Assembly (NCBI GenBank): GCA_963817435.1
Contig: CAWFNY010000001.1
Location: 1,178,001 to 1,242,000 of the forward strand
Length of the DNA: 64,000 nt
Direction: 5' to 3'
DNA from: JADJOM01 sp963817435
GTDB taxonomy: Bacteria > Gemmatimonadota > Gemmatimonadetes > Gemmatimonadales > GWC2-71-9
The notes below the pieces were generated by a model. It saw nothing but the letters and a program-made list of their open reading frames with translations, had not been told where the DNA came from and ran no database searches. A program made the translations under genes and the position numbers. Below are positions 35,469 to 52,464 of the stretch, piece after piece; positions within the stretch are counted from its first letter, which is position 1; each line of letters starts with the position of its first letter.

Positions 35469-36332
35469 ATGCGCTGGAGCGACCGAGGACAGAGCAGCAA
35501 CGTCGAGGATGCAAGGGGCTCGGGTGGCGGCCGGTTCAGCGGCGGAGGCGCCCGGCTGGGACTGGGCGGCATGCTGGTCCTGCTGATTCTGAGCCTGGTC
35601 TTCAAGCGCGACTTCTTCTCACTCGTCAGCGGCGGGGCAGGCGGGGACGGCACAGGCCAGGCGACATCCGGACCGGTGCAATCGAGCCCCGAGGAGGAGA
35701 AGCTGGCGCATTTTGTCGGATTCGTGCTCGATACCACCCAGGCCTACTGGTCGAAGGAATTCCCTGCCCTCGGTGCCCAGTACGTGCCGGCACACCTGGT
35801 CCTGTTCCGGGACGGGATCGAATCAGCCTGCGGCGTCGCGCAAACCTCCTCGGGGCCGTTCTACTGTCCGGGCGACCAGAAGGTGTACATCGACCTGGGC
35901 TTCTATGACGAGCTCACCCGGAAGTTCGGTGCGCCGGGCGACTTCGCCCAGGCCTATGTCATCGCGCACGAACTCGGGCACCATGTGCAGAACCTCCTAG
36001 GCATCGAGCGACAGATGCGGGAGGCGCAGCAGCGCCGTCCCGAGCGCGCCAACGATCTCTCCGTCCGCCTCGAGCTGCAGGCAGACTGTTTCGCCGGCGT
36101 CTGGGGACATGGGGCCCAGCAGGAGGGGATTCTCGAAGCCGGTGACATGGAGGAAGGACTCCGCGCTGCCGCCTCCGTTGGGGATGACCGGATCCAGCGG
36201 ATGACCCAGGGCTATGTGAACCCGGAAGGATTCACGCACGGAACCGCGGAGCAGCGGCAGCGCTGGTTCAACGCGGGGTTCACGAGCGGCGACCCGAAAC
36301 GCTGCGATACCTTCGGCGCGGGGAATCTCTAG
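35469..36332 (+). CDS. YpfJ-type neutral zinc metallopeptidase, membrane anchored
   Basis: A 287-residue protein with one membrane helix (about 30-46, RLGLGGMLVLLILSLVF) after a Gly/Ser-rich cytoplasmic start, then a periplasmic zincin domain. The zinc site is HELGHH (167-172) with the third ligand Glu/Asp in LELQADCFAGVW (201-212). RWSDRGQSSNVEDARG at the N-terminus and CPGDQKVYIDLGFYDEL are hallmarks of the neutral zinc metallopeptidase (YpfJ/zinicin-like) family, whose substrates are unknown. It is divergent from the S8 lipoprotein gene with 108 bp between starts and converges on rpoC. Confidence 0.88.
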   Translation: MRWSDRGQSSNVEDARGSGGGRFSGGGARLGLGGMLVLLILSLVFKRDFFSLVSGGAGGDGTGQATSGPVQSSPEEEKLAHFVGFVLDTTQAYWSKEFPALGAQYVPAHLVLFRDGIESACGVAQTSSGPFYCPGDQKVYIDLGFYDELTRKFGAPGDFAQAYVIAHELGHHVQNLLGIERQMREAQQRRPERANDLSVRLELQADCFAGVWGHGAQQEGILEAGDMEEGLRAAASVGDDRIQRMTQGYVNPEGFTHGTAEQRQRWFNAGFTSGDPKRCDTFGAGNL

Positions 36333-36370
36333 CGCCAGGCACCGCCACAGGCGGACTCCGGTTGCCACAC

Positions 36371-36398
36371 GGGGCGAATCCTCCGGGATTCGCCCCTT
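36371..36398 (+). terminator. Terminator after the YpfJ-type gene
   Basis: GGGGCGAATCC-TCCG-GGATTCGCCCC is a perfect 11-bp stem-loop followed by TTGG, located 38 bp after the stop. The U-tract is short, as with other hairpins in this GC-rich genome. Confidence 0.6.
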
Positions 36399-36426
36399 GG
36401 CGTGTGCGCGGGAGAGCTCCCAACGG

Positions 36427-36462
36427 CATGCGGGGCAGGTCCTCTCGGACCTGCCCCGCATG
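36427..36462 (-). terminator. Terminator-like hairpin after rpoC
   Basis: CATGCGGGGCAGGTCC (36427-36442) and GGACCTGCCCCGCATG (36447-36462) form a perfect 16-bp stem with a 4-nt loop, 42 bp past the rpoC stop. No strong U-tract follows on the minus strand, so it may act as a 3'-end stabiliser or pause-dependent terminator. Confidence 0.6.
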
Positions 36463-36503
36463 ACGTGCTTCCGTTGTCCGCCGGTCGTGTGCGGCCGTGC
36501 GGG

Positions 36504-41030
<4,527 letters not shown>

Positions 41031-41135
41031 TGCCGCTCACTCCTGAATTCGGTGATCCTGCCACCGACTGAATTGCCTTCGATCACACCCGCTGTGCCCC
41101 CGGCCTCCGTGCCGGGGCGGCCGCGGCGGGTCGCC

Positions 41136-45599
<4,464 letters not shown>

Positions 45600-45761
45600 C
45601 GGTTACGCTCGCGCAACACAAATGGCCCCAGCGCGTGCCCCCCTGCCGGTTGCGGGGGGGCCACGCGGGGCTCCTGGATCCTACGGGTTATCGAAGCCGT
45701 CCAGCGTTCATGTCGTCTCACCGAAATAGGGGGTCGTTGGATCGCCCGGACCGGGCGCCCC

Positions 45762-45789
45762 GTAGCGCCACCCCGAGGGGCAGCGCTAC
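45762..45789. repeat. Hairpin in the rplL-rpoB intergenic region
   Basis: GTAGCGC (45762-45768) pairs with GCGCTAC (45783-45789), with an inner CCCC/GGGG pair. It starts 12 bp after the rplL stop, where E. coli has the attenuator and RNase III site that set the ratio of L12 to RNA polymerase. A second GC hairpin lies at about 45638-45660 (CCCCCC...GGGGGG). Confidence 0.55.
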
Positions 45790-45800
45790 ATCCGACCGGC

Positions 45801-46178
45801 CTACTTCAGCTCGACGACTGCGCCCTGGTCCTCGAGCTTCTTCTTCATTTCGGTGGCCTCGGCCTTGGTGACGCCTTCCTTGATGTTGCCACCGTTGTCG
45901 ACCAGGTCCTTGGCTTCCTTCAGGCCCAGGCTGGTCAGTTCGCGCACCACCTTGATGACCTGGATCTTCTTCTCGCCGCCGCTCTTGAGAACGACCGTGA
46001 ACTCGGTCTGCTCCTCAACCGCCGCCGCCGCCGCGCCGCCGGCCGGGGCCGCCGCGGCCGCCACCACCGAGACGTTGAACTTGGTCTTGAACGCTTCGAT
46101 CAGGTCCGCCAGATCCAGCACGCTCATCGCGCCGATGGCCTCGAGGATCTGATCCTTGCTCAGTGCAGTCGTGGTCAT
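45801..46178 (-). CDS. rplL: 50S ribosomal protein L7/L12
   Basis: The 125-residue stalk protein has the N-terminal dimerisation domain (ILEAIGAMSVLDLADLIEAFK), an Ala/Gly hinge (AAAAAPAGGAAAAAVEE) and the C-terminal factor-binding domain (KIQVIKVVRELTSLGLKEAKDLVD). It recruits EF-Tu and EF-G. ATG at 46178 gives the family length. Confidence 0.98.
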   Translation of the reverse strand: MTTTALSKDQILEAIGAMSVLDLADLIEAFKTKFNVSVVAAAAAPAGGAAAAAVEEQTEFTVVLKSGGEKKIQVIKVVRELTSLGLKEAKDLVDNGGNIKEGVTKAEATEMKKKLEDQGAVVELK

Positions 46179-46191
46179 GTCTGTGTTCTCC

Positions 46192-46686
46192 TCAAGCGTT
46201 AGAGGCTGCATCGCGCTGCTCGCGAAGCGCCTCGAGACAGCCGGCAAATCCAGCCAGGATGTTGTTCATCGAACCCGCGATCATCGCCAGGAGCGTCTGC
46301 CGGTCCGGGATGGTCCCGAGCCGCTGAATGTGCTCCCTGGACACGGCCGCCCCGTCGACCAGGCCGGCACGGATGCCCGGCTTCTGGTTCTCCTTGGCGA
46401 ACTCGGTCAGCACCTTTGCGGCCGACAGCGGCTCCCTGCTCAGCACGAGGCCGGTCGGACCCTTCAGGTGTTCGTTCAGGGCGGTGACCCCATTGGCTTC
46501 GAGCGCCCGCTCGGCCAGGGTGTTCTTCACCACCAGGTACTGGGCACCCGCGCCGCGGAGGCGGCGGCGGAATTCCGTCACCTTGGCGACGTTCAGCCCC
46601 GCGAAGTCGGTGACATACACGTTCGGCGATGCCTTGATCGCCGCGGTGATCGTCTCGACCTCGGTCTGGCGTTCTGCTTTGCTCAT
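46192..46686 (-). CDS. rplJ: 50S ribosomal protein L10
   Basis: The 164-residue stalk base protein contains VYVTDFAGLNVAKVTEFRRRLRGAGAQYLVVKNTLAERAL and a C-terminal helix that binds L12 dimers. Its ATG overlaps the rplA stop (ATGA), which leaves no room for the separate rplJ leader that L10 binds for autoregulation in E. coli. Confidence 0.97.
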   Translation of the reverse strand: MSKAERQTEVETITAAIKASPNVYVTDFAGLNVAKVTEFRRRLRGAGAQYLVVKNTLAERALEANGVTALNEHLKGPTGLVLSREPLSAAKVLTEFAKENQKPGIRAGLVDGAAVSREHIQRLGTIPDRQTLLAMIAGSMNNILAGFAGCLEALREQRDAASNA

Positions 46687-47372
46687 CGATACACCGCCGT
46701 GTCGAGCCGGACCCCGGGGCCCATGGTGCTGGACACCGTGGCACTCCGGATATACTGACCCTTCGCCGCGGCCGGCTTCGCACGGACGATGGTATCCATG
46801 AACGACTGGAGATTCTCGGCGAGCTGCTGCTCCGAGAAGTTGATCTTGCCGACCGGCGCGTGCACGTTCCCGGTCTTATCCACCCGGAACTCGATCTTGC
46901 CCGCCTTGATCTCGCGGACGGCCCTGGCGACGTCCATCGTCACCGTGCCCGCCTTCGGATTCGGCATCAGGCCGCGCGGGCCGAGGATCCGGCCCAGCTG
47001 ACCGAGCTGACCCATCACGTCGGGCGTCGCGACGATCACATCGCACTCGAGCCAGCCGTCCTTGAGCTTCTGGACGTACTCGATGCCCGCGAAATCGGCG
47101 CCCGCCGCTTCCGCCTCCTTGGTCTTTTCACCCTGCGTGATCACCAGCACGCGGACTGACTTGCCCGTGCCGTGCGGGAGCACCACCGTGCCGCGGACGA
47201 CCTGATCCGCATGCCGGGGATCCACGCCCAGCCGGACCGCGATGTCCACGGTCTCGTTGAACTTGGCGAACGCCGCCTGCTTCACCAGCTTGACCGCATC
47301 CGAGATCGGGAACTCCCGGCTCCGGTCAACCTTCGTCAGGGCGACGCCGAACTTCTTGCCATGGGTCGGCAT
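46683..47372 (-). CDS. rplA: 50S ribosomal protein L1
   Basis: The 229-residue protein has FNETVDIAVRLGVDPRHADQVVRGTVVLPHGTGKSVRVLVI and the signature GRILGPRGLMPNPKAGTV. It forms the L1 stalk and often represses rplKA. ATG at 47372 shares a base with the rplK stop (TGATG). Confidence 0.98.
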   Translation of the reverse strand: MPTHGKKFGVALTKVDRSREFPISDAVKLVKQAAFAKFNETVDIAVRLGVDPRHADQVVRGTVVLPHGTGKSVRVLVITQGEKTKEAEAAGADFAGIEYVQKLKDGWLECDVIVATPDVMGQLGQLGRILGPRGLMPNPKAGTVTMDVARAVREIKAGKIEFRVDKTGNVHAPVGKINFSEQQLAENLQSFMDTIVRAKPAAAKGQYIRSATVSSTMGPGVRLDTAVYR

Positions 47373-47797
47373 CAGTCGATGACCTCCAGGCCCATCGAGC
47401 GCGCGGTGCCCGCGATCATCCGCATGGCGCCGGCCAGATCGGCCGCGTTGAGGTCCGCCATCTTGATCTCGGCGATCTTCTTCACCTGCGCGCTCGTCAC
47501 CCGGCCGACCTTGGTCCGGTTGGGCGAGGCGCTCCCCTTCTCGAGACCGGCCTCCTTCAGCAGGAGGTTCGGCGCCGGAGGCGTCTTGGTGATGAACGTG
47601 AACGTGCGGTCCTGGTAGACCGTCACGAGGACGGGGATGATCATCCCCGACTGGCTCTGGGTCCGGGCGTTGAACTGCTTGCAGAACTCCATGATGTTCA
47701 CGCCATGCGGACCAAGGGCCGTGCCGACTGGCGGCGCTGGATTCGCCGCGCCAGCCGGGCACTGCAGCTTGATGACTGCGGTGACCTTCTTGGCCAT
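47372..47797 (-). CDS. rplK: 50S ribosomal protein L11
   Basis: The 141-residue protein begins MAKKVTAVIKLQCPAGAANPAPPVGTALGPHGVNIMEFCKQFN and binds the GTPase-associated region of 23S rRNA; the N-terminal domain is needed for RelA activation and thiopeptide binding. It starts 98 bp after nusG. Confidence 0.98.
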   Translation of the reverse strand: MAKKVTAVIKLQCPAGAANPAPPVGTALGPHGVNIMEFCKQFNARTQSQSGMIIPVLVTVYQDRTFTFITKTPPAPNLLLKEAGLEKGSASPNRTKVGRVTSAQVKKIAEIKMADLNAADLAGAMRMIAGTARSMGLEVID

Positions 47798-47895
47798 AAA
47801 CCTTCCCTTCGGGTTGCGCCGGCCGAACCGTGATTACTCAGGGCCCGACCAGGGTTTGCCTGCCGCGATGACCCGCGCGGTCGCGGGGAGGGGTA

Positions 47896-48450
47896 CTAGT
47901 GACCCCGAAGCTGGAGGTAATCCAGCTCCACTGATGTCGCCCGGCCGAAGAGGCTGACCGACACTTTGACCTTGCCCTTGTCCGCGAGCACCTCTTCGAC
48001 GGTGCCGCTGAAATCGGAGAACGGGCCTTCGGTGATCTCCACAACCTGACCGACCAGGAACGGGATCTCTTCCTTGGGCTCCGAATCCGCCACCTCTTCC
48101 GCGATCCCGAGCAACCGGTTGACCTCGTCCTGGCGCAGCGGCTGCGGAAACTTGCCGGCGCCCACGAACTTGATCACGCCCTGGATCCCGTTGATCACGT
48201 GGAGCGACTCCTGGTTCATCTGCATCTCGACCAGGACGTAGCCCGGGTAGAGCTTCCGCTCCACCGTGACCTTCTTGCCGTTCTTGATCTCCACGACCTC
48301 CTGCACCGGCACCAGCGCCTGCTTGATCAGGCGGTGGCCCTCTGGCCGGGGGTCCTGGGCGATCCGCTGGGCGATCAGGCCACGGACCTTGTTCTCGTGG
48401 CCGGCGGTCGTCTGGATCGCGAACCAGCGGTACTCGGGCGCTTCGTTCAC
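47896..48450 (-). CDS. nusG: Transcription termination/antitermination protein NusG
   Basis: The 184-residue factor has the NGN domain (RWFAIQTTAGHENKVRGLI to the region of LYPGYVLVEMQM) and the C-terminal KOW domain (VGQVVEITEGPFSDFSGTVEEV). It couples RNA polymerase with the ribosome (via S10) and Rho. Translation starts with GTG at 48450, overlapping the secE stop as GTGA. Confidence 0.97.
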   Translation of the reverse strand: MNEAPEYRWFAIQTTAGHENKVRGLIAQRIAQDPRPEGHRLIKQALVPVQEVVEIKNGKKVTVERKLYPGYVLVEMQMNQESLHVINGIQGVIKFVGAGKFPQPLRQDEVNRLLGIAEEVADSEPKEEIPFLVGQVVEITEGPFSDFSGTVEEVLADKGKVKVSVSLFGRATSVELDYLQLRGH

Positions 48451-48689
48451 CGGGTCAGCGCCGCCACCCCATCCACCAGGATGAGGTTGAAGAGCAGGTC
48501 CATCCAGCCGATGAGCAGGCCCAGCACGACCGACAGGATCACGATCATCCGGGTCGCCTTGGTCAGTTCATCCCGGCTGGGCCAGGTGACCTTGTGAAGC
48601 TCGGAGTTCACCGCGCGGATGAAGTCGACCGTGGCCCCGACCCAGCGGGCCGGTCCGGTCGACGACGCCGCGGCGACGTCGGTGCTCAC
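48447..48689 (-). CDS. secE: Preprotein translocase subunit SecE
   Basis: The 80-residue protein has the SecE core FIRAVNSELHKVTWPSRDELTKATRMI followed by one membrane helix (VILSVVLGLLIGWMDLLFNLIL). It stabilises SecY. The start is GTG at 48689, overlapping the rpmG stop as GTGA; the longer open frame shadows rpmG. Confidence 0.95.
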   Translation of the reverse strand: MSTDVAAASSTGPARWVGATVDFIRAVNSELHKVTWPSRDELTKATRMIVILSVVLGLLIGWMDLLFNLILVDGVAALTR

Positions 48690-48838
48690 TTCGACTCCTT
48701 GTGCAGCTTGTGCACGTTGCAGCGCGGGCAGTACTTCTTCCACTCGACCCGCTCCGGATGCTTCCGGCGGTTCTTGTCGGTGAAGTAGTTGCGGTCCCGG
48801 CACTCAGTGCACTCGAGAATGATCTTTTCACGCGGCAT
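48686..48838 (-). CDS. rpmG: 50S ribosomal protein L33
   Basis: The 50-residue protein reads MPREKIILECTECRDRNYFT and continues with DKNRRKHPERVEWKKYCPRCNVHKLHKESK. Two CxxC pairs (CTEC and CPRC) identify the zinc-binding form of L33. Its place between a tRNA-Thr gene and secE is typical of many bacteria. It is coupled to secE by GTGA. Confidence 0.96.
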   Translation of the reverse strand: MPREKIILECTECRDRNYFTDKNRRKHPERVEWKKYCPRCNVHKLHKESK

Positions 48839-48860
48839 GTCGCCTCTCCTCCCTGTCCAG

Positions 48861-48933
<73 letters not shown>

Positions 48934-48993
48934 GTAGGCTCTTCGTTGGCGATGGCATCCCGGACGTTCCGGGACCATCGTGGTACTGCCACA

Positions 48994-49066
48994 AGCGGGC
49001 GACGGGGCTCGAACCCGCGACATTCAGCTTGGAAGGCTGACGCTCTACCAACTGAGCTACACCCGC
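48994..49066 (-). tRNA. tRNA-Gly (anticodon UCC)
   Basis: The acceptor GCGGGTG pairs with CGCCCGC (one T-G wobble), the anticodon loop is CTTCCAA and the T-loop GTTCGAGC. It corresponds to E. coli glyT by position. Confidence 0.96.
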
Positions 49067-49126
49067 GAGCCTGACAACATCGCCACTGCGTATCACGCAC
49101 GCGCCATCCGCGCGCGCCTCCTGCCA

Positions 49127-49210
49127 TGGTGGGGGTAGGATTCGAACCTACGTAGCGCAAAGCGCGGCAGATTTACAGTCTGCTGCCATTAGCCACTCGG
49201 CCACCCCACC
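49127..49210 (-). tRNA. tRNA-Tyr (anticodon GUA)
   Basis: This 84-nt class II tRNA has acceptor GGTGGGG/CCCCACC, anticodon loop CTGTAAA and a long variable arm (CGCGCTTTGCGC region). It corresponds to E. coli tyrU by position. Confidence 0.96.
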
Positions 49211-49249
49211 GGCGCCCGCAATCACCCACCGTCCGCACCACGACACCAG

Positions 49250-49322
49250 AGCTGACGAAGGGAATCGAACCCTCAACCACCGGTTTACAAAACCGGTGCT
49301 CTGCCAATTGAGCTACGTCAGC
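49250..49322 (-). tRNA. tRNA-Thr (anticodon UGU)
   Basis: The acceptor GCTGACG pairs with CGTCAGC, the anticodon loop is TTTGTAA between CCGGT and ACCGG, and the T-loop is GTTCGATT. It is first in the transcript, as E. coli thrU is. Confidence 0.96.
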
Positions 49323-49347
49323 CGGTAGCCAAAACGGACAGAACGTT

Positions 49348-49377
49348 ATGATAGCCGGAGACTTAGGGGTATGTCAA
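49348..49377 (-). promoter_or_regulatory. Strong sigma70-type promoter of the tRNA-rpmG-secE-nusG transcript
   Basis: On the minus strand TTGACA (49377-49372) and TATCAT (49353-49348) are separated by 18 nt. The predicted start near 49341 is about 20 nt before the first tRNA. It is the best-matching promoter seen in the window. Confidence 0.75.
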
Positions 49378-49402
49378 CGGGTCCGGCCCGGGCCGCCCCT
49401 AC

Positions 49403-50887
49403 TCATCCCCCAGCCCGCCGCACCTCGATCGACCCGTCCTTGCCGTCCCGAACCTCCCACCCCGCCGCCTTCAGCTCGTCCCGGATCCGGTCCGCTTCCT
49501 TATAGTCCCGGCGCGCCTTCGCGGCCTTCCGTTCCCTCGCCAACCCCTCGGCCCATGACTCACCGAGCTCGGCCTGCCCCTCGCCTGTAAGCACCAGGGG
49601 GGGCACCCCCACGCCACCGGTGCCCGAAATCGGAAGCGGAAGCACATCAAAGATGCCCGCCACCCGTGCCCAGGTCGCGCGCGCCTCGACGCCGGCCGCC
49701 CCGCCCTGGTCGAGGAGCCGGTTGCCCGCGCGGACCCCGTCGAACATCGCCGCGATCGCCTGCGGAGCGTTGAGGTCGTCGTCCAGGGCCGCGGCAACCG
49801 CCGCCTCAAGCCTGGCGGCCCAACCCGCCCACTCGGCCGAGTCCGCCCCGGCGGTTCCCTTTCCGAGCCGAGTCCCGAACTCCCCCAGCCTCCGGCTCCC
49901 CTCCCGCGCGGCGGCGAGCGCCTCATCGGTCAGGTCGAGCTTCTGCCGGTAATGGGTCTGGAACATCAGCAGCCGAAGCGTCCCTGCGTCCACGCCATCG
50001 GCCTTGAGGTCCCGCGGGGTGGTGATGTTGCCGAACCGCTTGGACATCTTGGTGCCGCGGACGTTGAGGAACTCGCCGTGCACCCAGTACCGGGCGAAGT
50101 CCGGCTGACCGGTGAAGGCGCAGCTCTGCGCGATCTCATCCTCATGATGCGGGAAGATCAGGTCCACGCCGCCGGCGTGAATGTCGAGCACCTCCCCGAA
50201 CCCCTTCCGTTTGAGCAGCGCGAGCGCCATCGCCGAACACTCGAGGTGCCAGCCGGGACGGCCCCGCCCGAAGGGGGCGTCCCATGCTGCCGAGACGGCC
50301 TCGTCCTCCGGTTTCGCCGCCTTCCACAGGACGAAGTCCTGGGCGTTCTCCTTGTCGTATTCGTCGGTGGCCACCCGCCCGCTCGCTCCGGTCTTGAGCT
50401 CGCGCCTGTCGAGCTGCGAGAGCTTCCCGTACGCGGGGAAACGCTGAATGGCGAAGTAGACCGACCGGTCGTCGCCCTGGTAGGCGGTGCCGTTCCGGAG
50501 CAGCCCCGCCACCAGCTCGATCATCGGCGCGATGAAGTCGGTCGCGCGCGGATACTCGTGGGCGGGAAGGATCCGGAGGTAGTCGCAATCCTCGAAGAAC
50601 GCCCGGGCGAACGGCTCGGTGAAGGTACGGATGGCCAGCTGGCGAGCGCCCGCCTCCTTGATGATCCGGTCGTCCACGTCGGTGAGGTTCATGATGTGGA
50701 ACACTTCGAGCCCGCTGGCCTCGAGCCACCGCCGCAGCAGGTCCTCGAAGAGGAACGTCCGGAAGTTGCCGATGTGGGCGTAGTTCCAGACCGTCGGCCC
50801 GCAGGTGTACATCGTGACCCGGCCGGGAGCGATGGGCTGGAAGTCCTCGACGCGGCGGGTGAGCGTGTTGAAGAGGCGGAGCGCCAT
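49403..50887 (-). CDS. cysS: Cysteine--tRNA ligase
   Basis: The 494-residue class I synthetase charges tRNA-Cys. The zinc ligand C29 lies in MYTCGPTVWNYAHIGN, with the HIGN motif at 38-41; a second zinc region includes LECSAMALALL; the KMSKS loop reads KMSKRFGN. Domain order and length are normal, with the C-terminal anticodon-binding region (KAKARRDYKEADRIRDEL) at the end. The mscS-like gene ends 3 bp upstream, so the two share a transcript. Confidence 0.96.
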   Translation of the reverse strand: MALRLFNTLTRRVEDFQPIAPGRVTMYTCGPTVWNYAHIGNFRTFLFEDLLRRWLEASGLEVFHIMNLTDVDDRIIKEAGARQLAIRTFTEPFARAFFEDCDYLRILPAHEYPRATDFIAPMIELVAGLLRNGTAYQGDDRSVYFAIQRFPAYGKLSQLDRRELKTGASGRVATDEYDKENAQDFVLWKAAKPEDEAVSAAWDAPFGRGRPGWHLECSAMALALLKRKGFGEVLDIHAGGVDLIFPHHEDEIAQSCAFTGQPDFARYWVHGEFLNVRGTKMSKRFGNITTPRDLKADGVDAGTLRLLMFQTHYRQKLDLTDEALAAAREGSRRLGEFGTRLGKGTAGADSAEWAGWAARLEAAVAAALDDDLNAPQAIAAMFDGVRAGNRLLDQGGAAGVEARATWARVAGIFDVLPLPISGTGGVGVPPLVLTGEGQAELGESWAEGLARERKAAKARRDYKEADRIRDELKAAGWEVRDGKDGSIEVRRAGG

Positions 50888-50890
50888 CGC

Positions 50891-51865
50891 TCACTCTCCG
50901 TCGGTGGAATCGGGAAGGTACGCGCTGCTGTCGCGCGGGTGGGGCGTGCCGGGCGGCGGCGGCAGGAGTACCTCGCCGGGCGCCGGCACGGCGCGGACGT
51001 GCACGGTGCGCTGCGGATACGGAATCTCGATGCCTTCCCGGTCCAGCCGGTTCTTGATTCGGCGGCGGAACTCCCGTCCTACCGCCCATTGCTGGCCGGG
51101 CACCGTCCGGAGGAGGGTGCGGATGGTGATCGCGCTGTCGCCGAGGCCATCCACGCCGGCGACGTCCGGCTCGCCATCGAAGCGGCTGTGCCAGGCGGGA
51201 TCCGAGGAGAAGGCCTTCGCCTCCGACCGGAACACCTCCAGCGCCCGATCCACATTGGTGCCGTAGCCGACGCCCACATCGATGACCGCGCGCGACCATT
51301 GCCGCGTCATGTTGCTCACGGTGGTGATCTGGCCGTTGGGTATCATGTGCACGGTGCCCTGCGCATCGCGCAGAACGACCATCCGCAGCGTCATGCGCTC
51401 CACCACGCCGGTCTTTCCCGCGACCTCGATGACGTCCCCCAGCGCGAACTGGCCTTCCACAAGGTAGAAGAAGCCGGAGATCACGTCCTTGACGAGGCTC
51501 TGCGCGCCGAAAGAGATCGCAAGGCCGAGGATACCGGCACCCGCGAGCAGCGGGCCGATGTCGATGAAAGCATTGAGCGTGAGCAGCAGGCCCAGGACGA
51601 AGATCGCCACCCTCCCCACGCTGCGCAGCAGCTGGGAGATGGTGTGGCCGCGCTGCTCCCGCTCGGTGAAGGTGGAGTCGTCGCCGTCATCCACGACGCG
51701 CTCGATCCGGCGCGCAATCAGCGCGACCAGCCGCATGGCCACGTAGCAGAAGATCCAGATGAAGATGACCTGGACGAGCTTCCGCATGAGCAGCCCGGCG
51801 TCCAGTTCGAAGACGCCGGCGAGTTGTCGGATCCAGTCGGGGATGGCGATCAGCAGGAGATGCAC
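50891..51865 (-). CDS. MscS-family mechanosensitive ion channel
   Basis: A protein of about 324 residues with three predicted N-terminal membrane helices, the pore helix region LLAGAGILGLAISFGAQSLVKDVISGFFYLVEGQFALGD and a beta/alpha cytoplasmic domain (MIPNGQITTVSNMTR, DVGVGYGTNVDRA). Such channels release solutes on hypo-osmotic shock. The start is uncertain: GTG at 51865 is preceded by GAGG 8 nt upstream; the open frame goes on to 52012 but that part overlaps the next gene upstream. The C-terminus is Pro-rich and variable. Confidence 0.85.
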   Translation of the reverse strand: MHLLLIAIPDWIRQLAGVFELDAGLLMRKLVQVIFIWIFCYVAMRLVALIARRIERVVDDGDDSTFTEREQRGHTISQLLRSVGRVAIFVLGLLLTLNAFIDIGPLLAGAGILGLAISFGAQSLVKDVISGFFYLVEGQFALGDVIEVAGKTGVVERMTLRMVVLRDAQGTVHMIPNGQITTVSNMTRQWSRAVIDVGVGYGTNVDRALEVFRSEAKAFSSDPAWHSRFDGEPDVAGVDGLGDSAITIRTLLRTVPGQQWAVGREFRRRIKNRLDREGIEIPYPQRTVHVRAVPAPGEVLLPPPPGTPHPRDSSAYLPDSTDGE

Positions 51866-51944
51866 GACGGGGGCCTCGGCGGTGACGGCCACGGCGGCCG
51901 GGGCAGGAACATAGGAGGCCCCGGCGGGGGCTTCAACCCGGGGG

Positions 51945-52460
51945 CTAGAACCCGATCTGCAGCCCCGCCTCCACGCTCGCGAATTCCCGGGCGGAGATGC
52001 TGCCGACGCCATCGAAGGCGGAGTGATACCGCGCCTCGAGCATCAGACCGGCAAGGTGCCCTCCCACGGGAAAGAATGCACCGAGCCCGGCGTTCCCTCC
52101 CAGCGCGCGAGCTTTGCCGGACGCGTTCGGCGAGTAGCGGTAGTCGCCGAATCCAACGACGAGGTATGGGCGCGCCGGCCCCGTCGTCGTGGCTGGCAGC
52201 CGAACGAAGACACCGATGAAGCGGGCCATGCGCCCGCCACCGGTCCGGTGTTCCGCGAATTCGGCGCCAGGCACCACGCGCCCGAGGCGCACCCCGAGGT
52301 CGGCCTGATAGGAGAAACCTCCACCGGAGGTAGGGTTCGTGGCACCCACGTCAAAGGCCGCGCCGGCCGCACCCGCGATGAATAAGGGGAGCTGAGCCTG
52401 CGCCGGTCGCACTACCAGCATGAGAAGAATGAGCCAGCAGGAACGAATCGGCATGCGCAT
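51945..52460 (-). CDS. Predicted outer-membrane beta-barrel-like protein
   Basis: A 171-residue protein with a signal peptide (MRMPIRSCWLILLMLVVRPAQAQ, cleavage after AQA) and a body of alternating strands rich in Gly and aromatic residues (GFSYQADLGVRLGRVV, ARPYLVVGFGDYRYSP, LMLEARYHSAF), ending in ASVEAGLQIGF with a C-terminal Phe, as expected for proteins recognised by the BAM complex. ATG at 52460 has GAGG 7 nt upstream. No specific family is recognised. Confidence 0.6.
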   Translation of the reverse strand: MRMPIRSCWLILLMLVVRPAQAQLPLFIAGAAGAAFDVGATNPTSGGGFSYQADLGVRLGRVVPGAEFAEHRTGGGRMARFIGVFVRLPATTTGPARPYLVVGFGDYRYSPNASGKARALGGNAGLGAFFPVGGHLAGLMLEARYHSAFDGVGSISAREFASVEAGLQIGF

Positions 52461-52464
52461 CAGG

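Noticed and set aside
47872..47887. CCCGCG-CGGT-CGCGGG hairpin after nusG as a terminator
   Set aside because: The stem is short and followed by no U-rich tract, and rplK most likely continues on the same transcript.
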